The translations under genes and the position numbers were made by a program. The notes beneath the pieces were generated by a model that had not been told where the DNA came from, ran no database searches, and saw nothing but the letters and a program-made list of their open reading frames with translations. A DNA stretch of 64,000 nt from Amaranthus tricolor (lineage: Eukaryota; Streptophyta; Magnoliopsida; Caryophyllales; Amaranthaceae), in contig NC_080059.1 of assembly GCF_026212465.1 (NCBI RefSeq), positions 12,826,440 to 12,890,439 on the forward strand. Reading direction: 5' to 3'. Shown here in pieces: positions 46,924 through 57,614 of the stretch. The stretch's first letter is position 1, and each line of letters begins with the position of its first letter.

Positions 46924-47568
46924 ATTAGAGTACTTCAGCCGTAGGTCTTCACTATGAGCAAAGTAGAAGAGTCTGACTCTTCTCAATGATTTGGAGAAAT
47001 CTTCACTCATGGAATATTTTAGCCCCAAGTCTTTACCTTGGGTTAAATAGGGGTCTGATTCTTTAATGATTTGTATAGATATTCATACATTATTTTAGCC
47101 CCAATTCTTCACTTTGGGCTAAATAGAGGTATGATTCTTCAATGATTCGGAAATATCTTCATAAATAGAATATGTTAGCCTTAATTTTTCACTTTGGGCT
47201 AAATAGGTTGTCCGATTATGCAATGATTTGAACATATTTTCATACATAGAATATTTTAGACCTAAGTATTCACTTTGGGCTACTACGGGATCCGACTCGT
47301 CTATGATTCAGACAGATCTTCATACATAGAATAAAACATTTTAGCCCAAAGTCTTCTCTTTAGGTTAGATAGGGGGTTCTATTCTTCAATGATTCGGATA
47401 GATCTTCATACATAAGATATGTTAGCCCTAAGTTTTCAATTTTGGCTAAATAGAGGGTCTGATTCTTCAATGATTCTGATAGATTTTCATACAAAGATTA
47501 TTTTAGACCTAAGTTTTCACTTTGATTTGGATAGGTGTCCGACTCTTCAATGATTCGGAACTTAGAAG
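46924..47568. repeat. Minisatellite of about eight 78-81-bp units
   Basis: Units start near 46924, 47012, 47090, 47169, 47250, 47331, 47409 and 47489. The shared parts are TTTTAGCCCTAAGTCTTCAC, TTTGGGCTAAATAG, GATTCTTCAATGATTCGG and ATCTTCATACATAGAATA. Units are diverged from each other, so the array is old. No frame stays open through it. Confidence 0.9.
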
Positions 47569-49204
47569 AATAGTACAACCAAGTCATTAATTTCTTCTTT
47601 TACACAGTAGCTATCTTTGAAAGAGAGATTGAGGTGAATAGTGTTTTGTTAGAGCATTTATTTCTTCATAAATACCAATCAACCATTTCATTTGCATATC
47701 TTTCTAAAATTCAATCTAGAGAAATAATTTTAAAAGAATTTTGAAGAGGATTTCTAGAGCGAAACGCTATGACAGTGTTTTAGTATGATACTTTCTTGCG
47801 TATTACAGTCTTCTTTTGCTAAGTATGCTCTAAATGTCATAGTCTTTTTTCCTTTAGATTTTGTGTTATTAATTTATTGTGATTAAAAATTTTGAATAAT
47901 GGAGAGTGAATTTCGAACATTGTATGATTTATGTATAGGGATGCCCAATCTAATTATTAGGATACATTGGGGGATAAGTGAGGAAAATGTAGAAGCCTCT
48001 AGGGAAGAGAAAGTGGATTTTTTTGATGAGTCAGATGATGATAGTTTCGACCGCATGATTGCGCACTTTTAGCACATACTTCACCTCTATGCCCTCCTGA
48101 GAAACTATAAGTTCCAATGAGCAATTATACCTTGCCCTTAGCCAGCTTCCTACTTCATGTTTGTCCTTACACATTTTTACAAATGTGAACCATAACTGGT
48201 ATCAATTACTCACGAAGTACTACTTCAAAAATTAACTTCTATAACATACATACCTGAAGCAGATACACTAGTCTTTTTATCATTCAAAAATTAGGAGGAA
48301 AATCCTCTTTCAATGACCAATCTTGTTTCAGTCGAAGCACTTGCTGTTCGCAAGCATTCTTGGCTTTGCAACAACCTTTGGTTTTTCAAAAGCGTTAAAC
48401 AACAACTTGTTTGCCTTTTGTTGCTTCTTTTTTTCAGGCATGTGTTTCTAAACCCTTTTCCCTTTAGAACCATAAGAACCTCCTTATTTGCTTCAATTTT
48501 AATATTTTGCTATGTAGTAAAGAGCATCCAATATAACTTAGTAAGGATTTTCTTAACTCCTTTCATATGAAAGTTCAAACTACAATGATGGAACCCTGAT
48601 GTTAGTAGCTAACTCTTAGCTATAGGCAAATCCTACTCTTTCCATGTTTTCAAAACGACCAATCATCCTAAAGAGATGGTCTCCCACTGATAATATCATC
48701 ATACCCAGTGCATTACACCCATAGAAAAACTATAAGCAGAGTCTGGGAAGGAAAGGAAGGCGGCAACTCATACCCGTAAGCAGGGTCTCCCATTGGTAAC
48801 CATGCCTCTAAATTACACTCAAGAATAGCCTGATGAGTTTTATACCTCTCAATTCTAGCTTGAAGTCAAAAAATGTTTCTATTATAGCTCTATCTTCTCA
48901 AATCGTTTTTAAAGGTTAAAGTCCATGGAAGCTAACATAAGGCAAGTAATAATTATCGACCTTTAAGAAATATCCATATCAGTTGCTTTCTCCTCATCCG
49001 TGGAGATTGAGATTATGATTGGGATAGGGATTTCAAGAACATTCTCTCTTCCATCGACCCTTAGAACGATTCTTAGAATCCTTCCCTAATCATGGAAATT
49101 TTTCCATTTAACTTATCCTTAACAAGGAATTGATAAGTGATGTGTTTTCCCTTATGAATTAATTTGTCTCTTATGAACTAAGTGATTTCAAGTACCTATC
49201 ATAC
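47569..49204. other. Intergenic, nothing recognised
   Basis: A small acidic frame at 47899-48072 and others at 48291-48570 have no recognisable domain. A block at 48640-48800 repeats the words GTCTCCCA(C/T)TG and resembles decayed repeat DNA, but no family can be assigned. Confidence 0.4.
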
Positions 49205-49550
49205 AATACTATAAAAGAACTGTAAAATTCCAAATGTCGATTTTATAGAGCGTTGCCAAATGGAGTATTATTATAGGCTAAAATGTGATATGTGATTTCA
49301 AAATGATTTTATTATATTACTTATGATTTAAGTATTAAAAGTAAGTTTAAAAATCATATCATATCATCATACATCATATCATATCATATCATGCAATACT
49401 ATAAAAGAACTATAAAATACCAAACGATGATTTTGTAGAGCTTTGCCAAATAGAGTATTATCACAGGTTAAAATGTGAATGTGTTACTTTCAAAAAGATT
49501 TTATTATATTAATTATGATTTTATGTATTAAATGTAATTAATTATAAAAA
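49205..49550. repeat. Two partial tandem copies of the foldback arm end
   Basis: ATACTATAAAAGAACTNTAAAATNCCAAA...GAGTATTAT appears at 49205 and 49395, each followed by TTTTATTATATTA. The same arm occurs a third time at 49552. They are partial duplications of the foldback element terminus. Confidence 0.75.
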
Positions 49551-49673
49551 ATCATATAATACTTAACTATAAAATTCCAAATGGCAATTTTATAAAGCTT
49601 TGCTATATGGAGTATTATTACATGTTAAAATGTGATTGCATAACTTTCAAAAAGATTTTATTACATTAATTAT

Positions 49674-52155
49674 TGAAATGAAAGCCTCAAGAGGTTCAAC
49701 AATAATAAGCAAATGAAAATGTAGTGCAAAATATGAACACAAGTGTTTATTGAGGTATCTTGGATACCCCCCCCCCTCAAATGTAGTTTTATTATAAATG
49801 ATTCAACAATACAAGTATAATAAACTTCCCTTATCTTGAGAAAAATCCTCTTAATATCACAAAATGCTAAAACAATGATGAACACTCTCAAGTTTCAATC
49901 AAAGTAAAGCTCTCTTAACAAAGTTGTGTTTTTGGTGATTTGTTCTATGAATGATGCTCCCTTTTATAGAGGAAGGTATGCATCATTCTTAGAACCACAC
50001 TCAATGCACCATAACACCCTACAATTAACATACATTAATCTTAGCAAGGAAACACCCTCTTGATGCATATTAGACATCAACAATAGCCCTAGCAATAAAC
50101 ATAGAAATAATGCTCACCATTACTCCTAGATTAATTGCCCCTCAATACACCCTTTCAATGCCTTAAAACGTGCATTAAAACAATCCAAAATAGCATCCTA
50201 GGCAATGTGCTCGAACAAGGCACTAACAACAGAACCTACTAGAAGCTACTAAACAATGTGCTCGAACGAGCACTTAATATGCTCGAACGAACACTCCCCT
50301 TTGACACCTTTTGATTGCTATTATCGTGTAGCCTTGATGTGCAAATTTTAAATTACCGCAAGCGCACGGTGTACGTGTAGCAATACGGGTCGAACTCAGG
50401 GAAGCGAGTTAACTAATTTGTTCGATTTATGACTATGAGACACGGATCAACAAAATAGTTGGTTTAAGAAAATATCACTACAATAAGCAATAACTAAATT
50501 GATGCAAATAAAACTAATAATTAAATTTAAAACAATGATTAATACGAAGATAATAATAATGTGACAAATCTAAGGTGTCGGGAATCACCTAATTCTAACA
50601 TCGGAGTCAATTACTCTCATAATTGTATGAATTTGAGTCTTTGGCATAATTAAACGTGATCTAATTAATCTCAAACTTCTGCTCTATAAATCAATATCGG
50701 TTTAAGACCTTACTAGTGTTAATCCCCAAACTTCCGTTTTATTGGCTAAACTAATAGGAATTTAACTTAAGTATATCTCAATCCTAAATTAATCCTAATC
50801 TCAAACTTCTGTTTATTTAAAAGGTTAATAAAGATATTTCAACTAAGATTCATTAAGTATAGGTTTAATCATAGACCCAAATTTCACATAATTAATCAAT
50901 AAAATATCATCCCATGCTTCGAATGAGGGTTTATCCCTTAACCCTAGCGAGGAAGACTACTCACTAGACACGTTAATGAACATGCAATTAATGATGAATG
51001 AAACCCTAATTGAAATACTACACATGAAAATGATGAATAATTTAATGGATAAAGACAAGTAATAAAGCAGTAATCAAGAATACTTACTAATGAAGCAGAA
51101 CATAAATGTAATTGCAATAAAATAAACATAGCAATGGAGTTTTTCAATAATGAAAGCTCTCAAAAACATAAAAGAAATTTCTGAAATTAAAACTAAGAAG
51201 AAGACAATAACTAAAAGTAACTACCCTATATATACTAAAACCTAATTATTGGGGTTTTTCCTAAAAAGTAACTGCCAATGTCCATTAAAAACAAAAGCAA
51301 AATAAAATATAAAAACCGGACGAAAAACCATCAAATTCTGAGCAGAGGGAAACCACCGACTCGGCGGCCATAGTGTTGACCCCAAAGCCGAGTCGTTTTA
51401 AAGCACTGACAAAACTCCAATTTTTCCTAGAACACACTAACGACTCGACGGTTGCTTTTGAGAATGAGGATTAAAGCCTGCCAAAAACATTAACTTTCGA
51501 GAAATTAACGGCGACTCGGCACTTCTCGGACCTCTTCTAAAGCCGAGTCGGCTTTGAATGCTGTCAATTACGCCCATTTCCAGAAAGTTACAATGACTCG
51601 GCTTGGTTTGGTTCTTTCTTAAAGCCGAGTAGGCTCTCCTTTAAACCATGGAACTTTGTACTTAGGATCATTTTGCGGCCTCTTTCTTTGTTCTTTCAAC
51701 TTGTGAGCATCAATCTTTCTTCTCAAAATGCCCTGCAATTGTAAAAGCCACAATCCTTGCACAAACACACCCAAATATCATCATAATTAACCCATTTACT
51801 CTCAAATGATCAAACCATCGTAAACTAGAGTAAATGGACTAAAAAACAATCCTAAATTACCACTAAACTTCATCAAAGGAGAATAAAAATAAGCACAATA
51901 AGTGCAAATAATTGCACTTATCAAGTCTCGAGTGAGCAAACTTCATACCATGCCTTGCCTCGTTCAAGGCATGGTTCCCACCTTTAGTGAAGCCTCATTT
52001 GCTTCACGTTAAACACTTCATCGATCGTTTCAAACCTTAATCCAACATAACTCGACACATCTTCACCATCTTCCTCCAAAGTACATGATAAAGCATGTTC
52101 GATAGTATGACTAAAGTTAACGTCATTATTAAGTGTTTTGTCACTTGCACTAACA
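49674..52155 (-). mobile_element. Outer solo LTR with exact TSD, split by another LTR
   Basis: TG...CA ends (TGAAATGAAAGCCTC to TTGCACTAACA) and an exact ATTAT duplication (49669-49673 and 52156-52160). After removing the inner insertion it is about 890 bp. A minus-strand TATA box (CTATAAAAGG) is at about 49970. Upstream of it are repeated GTGCTCGAACGAGCAC-type palindromes (50205-50300 and 51929-51965). No internal region or second LTR is present, so recombination has left a solo LTR. Confidence 0.82.
50335..51923 (-). mobile_element. Inner solo LTR, 1589 bp, nested
   Basis: Starts TGATGTGCAAATTTTAAATT and ends TTGCACTTATCA, with near-identical flanks AGCCT and AGTCT. A minus-strand TATA (AGTATATATAGGG) is at about 51228-51240. 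U3 at 51355-51640 holds GACTCGGC/GCCGAGTCG motifs in at least six places. No coding region. The leader words ACCGCAAGCGCACGG and AATACGGGTCGAACTCAGGG are typical of a dispersed plant LTR family. Confidence 0.75.
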
Positions 52156-52946
52156 ATTATGATTTTATATATTAAAGGTAAGTTTAAAACATAATTTATA
52201 AGATCAAATATGTATAATTTATTAAAATTTTTCTAAAAACCTTACACATTGATGCATGATTTTAGAAAAACTATTTTACAAGTAATATTTTGGTGACAAC
52301 TATTGACTATTTTATATAGCAATGCATATCTTTCATAATATAAATTATTGACTATTTTATATATCAATGCATATCTTTCATAATATAAATTATTTTATCT
52401 AATTTCAATAATTTCAACATTATATTATGAAAGACAATGTGTATGAAGTTGAAATTATTTAAATTAGATAAAATACATTATATTATGAAAGATATGCATT
52501 GCTATATATAATAGTTAATAATTGTCACCAAAATATTACTTGTAAAATAGTTTTCCTAAAATCATGTATCACTGTGTAAGGTTTTTCAGAAAAATTTTAA
52601 TAAGTTATATATATTTGATCTTATAATTTATTTTTTAAAAACTTACCTTTAATACATAAAATCATAAATAATGTAATAAAATATTTTAAAAGTCACACAA
52701 TCACATTTTAACCTATAATAATACTCCATTTGGTAAATCACTATAAAATCACTATGTGGAATTTTACACTTCTTTTAGGGAGTGTATGGCACATGGAATT
52801 TAAAGGAGGGAATTGGACTTTGACCTAAAAAAATGTCAAAGTCTTTGTTTGTTTAAAGCGAATGAAAATAGGAAATGAGATTAAAAATTGAGAAAATCCT
52901 CAAGAAAAATGTTTTGGGGGAGGGTGGTATTCTAATTGCACAAAAA

Positions 52947-53190
52947 CTTGGACGAGACCGTCGCAAGTTAAGACGAAGTGTGGGCCTGCTCATTTCACGC
53001 GTGTGTAACAATATTTCAATTTTCTAGGCTTTTATCAATTTTGACATTAAAGGTATCAATTTTAAAAATTGATATCTTTAAGATCAAAATTGAAAAATGC
53101 CCAGAAAATGAAAAATATGTCCAGGTTGTTACAGGCGCGAATTGGGCCGGCCCAAATTGACGGTCTCATTATGAGGTCGTCTCGTCCAAG
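52947..53190. repeat. Mutator-type MITE, 244 bp
   Basis: CTTGGACGAGACCGTC is inverted as GAGGTCGTCTCGTCCAAG (GACGGTCTC precedes it). The centre carries a near-perfect palindrome TATCAATTTT-AAAAATTGATA. A target duplication was not resolved. Confidence 0.7.
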
Positions 53191-53460
53191 ACAATCTGTT
53201 TAAATTGAGACTTTTGGCCATAATATCTTTCATCCAAGTCCCTAACAAACACTAGTGGAAAAAACCTCATTTGCTGCGATCTTTTGGCCATAATATGCTG
53301 CGGTTTTTTGGCCATAATATGCTGCGGTTTTGGCCCCAAGCATTAGTGATAGCAGCAGATGGCCTATTGTAAACGCTGCGGTATAAAACTGCAACAGAAA
53401 AGTCAACCATATGCTGCGGGCCTCTTAAAACCGCAGCATATACCGGTCAATGGTCGACGA

Positions 53461-54695
53461 GCTACACGGTCCTCAACCTCCCCGTTGAACATCTTCTTCT
53501 TCTTACGATATTGGTGATCTCGTGGGAGGAACTTTCGATGATGCATGAATACGTGTTTGCACTTAGGAATCCACGTGGATTCCATGTCATCGATACATAT
53601 TGGGCATGCTTTCTTCCCTTTGTTCTTATACCCCGATAAGTTGACATATGTCGGAAAATCATTAACGGTGCATAAAAGCATTGCACGCAAGGTGAACTCC
53701 CCATTAGCATATGCATCAAACACGAAAACGCCTTCATCCCACATCTTTCTCAAATCCTCAACGAGAGGCGCAAGATATACATCTATGTCATTGTCAGGTT
53801 GTTTAGGACCCGAGATAAGAAGCGAAAGCATAATGTACTTACGCTTCATACACAATGTAGGTGGCGAATTTTAGATCATTAACAGTACCGGCCAAGTACT
53901 ATGTTGAGAACTAAGATTGCCGAATGGGTTCATTCCATCCGTACACAGTCCGAGCCTTAAATTACGAACCTCATCCCCAAAAGTCTTATGCAACCTATCA
54001 ATACTCTTCCACTCCGGAGAATCAGATGGATATGTGAGCAAGTGACCTTTCTTTACCCTATCTGCATGCCACCTCAAATTTAACGCATCTTTCTTTATAG
54101 AAAACAAGCGCTTGAATCTAGGTATTATTGTAAGATACCACAATACCTTAACTGGGGACCCTTTAGCATCCCGAGTCCCTTTACGCTTGTAGCGCGATAA
54201 GCCACACCTAGGACACTTTTCTAAGTTCTCATTTTCATTCCGATACAACACACAATCATTCAGACACGCATGAATCTTCTGGTACTCTAAGCCGAAAGGA
54301 CACTTGAGCTTTTTGGCATAATATGTCGACTTTGGAAGTTCATTTCCCTCAGGAAGCATCTCACTTAACGCTTCGAATAACATTATGAAACTAGCGTCAC
54401 TCCAATTGAACTTTGACTTAATGTTGAAAATTGTCAACATTGTTGTTAGTTTGGTGAACTTTGTACATCCCGGGTACAAAGGCTTTTGAGAAGCCTCTGT
54501 CAACAAGTAAAAAACACGAGGACGTTTTCCTAACTCATCCTCGACTCCCTCCATCATCTCTTCAACAAGATCCACATCCTCATCGACATTCTCTTCATCT
54601 GTCTCATACCCATCAACATGATCTACTACATCCTCATTGACATCGGCCACATTATTGACGTCCATCAATAAATTCTGACGATTCAATGCTTCCAT
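53461..54695 (-). pseudogene. TNP2-like CACTA transposase, N-terminal fragment
   Basis: The frame starts MEALNRQNLLMD and contains LYPGCTKFTKL, YAKKLKCPFGLEYQKIHAC, CPRCGLSRYKRKG, the IIPRFKRLFSIKKDA region, LRLGLCTDGMNPF and, beyond a stop, MKRKYIMLSLLISGPKQP and CPICIDDMEST. These are the ordered landmarks of the TNP2 family. A single in-frame TAA at 53871-53873 falls where the family has Tyr-Asn, and the same frame continues after it. The C-terminal half is deleted; the frame runs into the subterminal repeats near 53465. Confidence 0.88.
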
Positions 54696-55814
54696 ACATC
54701 CAAGAACGATCTTTTGTCATCCTAATTAGTGTGATTAATTAATTCAAAATAAAATTAATACACAACTTTTAACATATATAATTAACCCAAATTAACCCTA
54801 TTTAACCCTATATAACCTTTATATTATTTAAAGTAATTAAATTCTTTATATTTTAATTACAAAACATATATAACACAAAAAAATTCTTTAATCAAATACA
54901 CATAAATGAAAATAATAAGAAACTAATAATATAAAACTACATACATAAGTAAATTATTCACATTCAAATATACAACTACATATATACATAAGTAAATTAT
55001 TCACATTCAATCTACCCTAAAAACCCTAATTAATTAAAATTATTCACATTCAAATATTCAAGTACATACATAAGTAAATTATTCACATTCAAATACAAAA
55101 TACATACCTTGGTAATTAGATATGATAATTTTGTTTCTACAATAAGATTATGTACCTACAATGAAAAAAAATCAAAATTAGTATAAAAAAAAGACTAAAT
55201 CCTTATTAAAACACAATGAAGCTATTCTTGAAGAACTTAAACAAAGATTGAAAAATTTATACCTTGAAGAAGAACAAGCTTAGCCCTAATTTCGTGGGTT
55301 TTTGAAGTAAAAGCAACAATGGTGGGTTGAAGAACTTAAACAACGATGGAGAAGGATAATGGTGTACTCTACAATTGGGTATAGTAACCTACAATGAAAA
55401 ACAAAAAAAAATTAGAATAATTTGAAGAATTAAGCCCTAAAATACTATAAAAACTTGAAGCACTAAAGGTTGAAGAAACAAAAGAGAGAAATTATACCTT
55501 AAACGAACTTAAATGTTGAAGAACTAATGCAAGAACTTGAAGAAACGAAAATTGCAATGCCTCAGTCGTGCGTGGGTTAAATTTCGTGGGTTTAATGTCG
55601 TGGGTAAGAAAAAAATTGTAGCTTGAAGAAGAAGATGAGGGATTATGAACAAATTTTGTGGGTTTGAAGAAAATTGAAGCTTAGCTTGAAGAAGAAGAGA
55701 TGATCGATGAAACAGTCGTGCGGGTTTTATGAACAAACAGTAGGTTTGAAGAGGGTTTATGAATGAGAGCAGAAGATTTTGTAAAAGGAACGTTAAAAGG
55801 CGCGTTTTAAAAAC
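54696..55814. other. CACTA 5' noncoding part
   Basis: AT-rich sequence with repeated TACATAAGTAAATTATTCACATTCAA words at 54945-55100, probably leader and intron sequence of the transposase gene. The frame at 55524-55877 is not a recognised protein. Confidence 0.4.
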
Positions 55815-56165
55815 CGTTATTTGCTGCGGGTAAATTAGAACCGCAGTATTAAAACACTTAAATGCTGCGGGCCACAATTAAACCGCAGTATATAGTCTAA
55901 TTTCAATTTTTAAAATAACTTATGTGCTGGGGGCTTCGGGTAAACCGCAGCATTTGTTGTATTTTTTTTTTACCTAATTCTTTTTTCAATTTATTGCTGC
56001 GTATAAAGAAAACCGCAGCAAATGACTCGAAGCATATAGGTGTTTTTCCACTACTGTAAACAAACAAGAGATATAAATTTTTTATCTTAAAAGTCTTATC
56101 TTAAAAGTCTCATATTAAAGTCTCACTAATTCCATTTTCTTGTGCCAAACACCCCCTAATAATTG

Positions 56166-57614
56166 GTTTATGTGGACAATAATTTTACAAGCTTGCAATT
56201 TCGGCACAAATATTTTTACAAAATCGTCAATTTCAAAAATAGTTAATATTGGGTAGAATATATAATAAATAATTATTTTTTCAATTGCAAGCACTAATTA
56301 TGTTGTTATAAAAACTTATATATAGTATTACATTTTATTAATATCATAATTTGATAATTATAATATGCATTGGCTATTTCTTTAAATTTATATTTATATG
56401 TATTTTCATACTAACAAACTCTGTGCATTGCACGCATAACACATCGCACAAGTTTGTTTACTAGTTTAAAATAATCGTAAGCGAATTTGTGTCCTACTCT
56501 TAAAATTTATCTATAATTATAACTATTTATCTAATTCTTTTGCCATTTGCTTATGTACCCAATTTGACGATTTTGTTTGATATAACCAAATAAATGTGCA
56601 AATTTCTTAGATTTACTCTATTTTTATCTAAACCAATTAGCAACATCTTAGATATTTTATTGGAAAAGTATAAGTCAATAGTATTTAGGAGCTATATTCT
56701 ATGTGGTTTATTCAAAAGTGAACATCAAAATAAAACAACATAAACAGAGTAAAGCATATTAAGAACAAATAATTAAATGCAAAAATAAAAGTGATTTTAT
56801 TGTGGCCCTAAAACCCTCAAGACTTCCGTCCTTGAGGCATCATGAATCTCCATTCTAGATCATTTTGGACCTTCACTTCTTCAATATTACAGATGTTTTT
56901 GAAATTTAGAAATTAAATTATAATTTACAAAAATACAAACGATACCCAGATTATATTTAAACTACCTCAAATTGATGATGCACATAATGTAAACCTTTAT
57001 TCTAATTTCTTGTCATACTAGCCACCGCATTACCGCTTTCAATGTTTAATTCATTTTACTTTAAAGTTGAAATGTGAATTTGAGCCTTGAAATTGATCTA
57101 AGTATTCAAATTAGTCTTTTAATTTTAAAATTAACCATTAACGTCTTAAAATTGTCAAATTTTATAACCTAAAATGTTAATTCCAAAACTTCTTTTTATG
57201 TCTTGAAATTGATCTTCTAACTTTTAAAATTGGCCTTTTAAATCTTAAAATTGTATAAAAAAAGTAATTAAGCCAACCCAATAAAACCATCTCATAAGTG
57301 AGAGGGTCTCACCCTAGATGTTGCGACTCCAATACGTGCTCTGACCCGAATCAGAGATGTACTCGAGAGTTGAGACTTGAGAGTCCAAATACATCTCCAG
57401 TGACTAATTATATTTTTTTAAAGTACAATCTTGATTGAACAAATTGTTAAAATCAAAAAGATGCATGTAGACAAATTGTGAGATGTTTACAGTTTCAGAT
57501 TATGATTTCAAAGTCCAAAACACAATGGAAGCTCAACAAATAACTCAAACCAAAAGACAACAAAACAGTGCAGTGGAATGCCTATTAGCTATTGCGTCTT
57601 GCAGATGCTTCACT
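56166..57614. other. Intergenic, nothing recognised
   Basis: AT-rich. A stretch at 57100-57260 repeats the words TTTTAAAATTG and CTTGAAATTGATC in degenerate form. No gene or defined repeat was found. Confidence 0.4.

Larger units (their letters stand above)
49552..52778. repeat. Foldback (long inverted repeat) element, interrupted
   Basis: Without the inserted LTRs (49674-52160), the left arm (49552-49673 plus 52161-52390) is inverted in the right arm (52400-52778). Paired landmarks are TACAAGTAATATTTTGGTGAC at 52280 with GTCACCAAAATATTACTTG at 52525, and GGTAAGTTTAAAA at 52176 with its complement near 52640. The centre contains a 44-bp tandem duplication (52305-52392). Element size is about 740 bp without the insert. 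Confidence 0.8.
53250..56056. mobile_element. CACTA (En/Spm) deletion derivative, 2.8 kb
   Basis: The left end CACTAGTGGAAAAAACCTC is inverted as AGGTGTTTTTCCACTACTG at the right. Both subterminal zones (53270-53450, 55815-56035) carry many TGCTGCGG/CCGCAGCA repeats in both orientations, the binding-site arrays of CACTA elements. The element keeps only the N-terminal part of its TNP2-type transposase. TSD not resolved. Confidence 0.9.
52776..56165. repeat. MITE split by other insertions
   Basis: AGGGAGTGTATGGCACATGG at 52778 is inverted at 56143-56165 (TGTGCCAAACACCCCCTAAT). The inner GTCAAAGTC/AAAGTCTC regions also pair loosely. The two arms are separated by a Mutator-type MITE and a CACTA element. 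Confidence 0.6.

Noticed and set aside
47899..48072. 57-aa acidic frame (MESEFRTLYDLC...)
   Set aside because: It has a start and stop but no recognised domain, no homologue known to me and no supporting splice or promoter signal.
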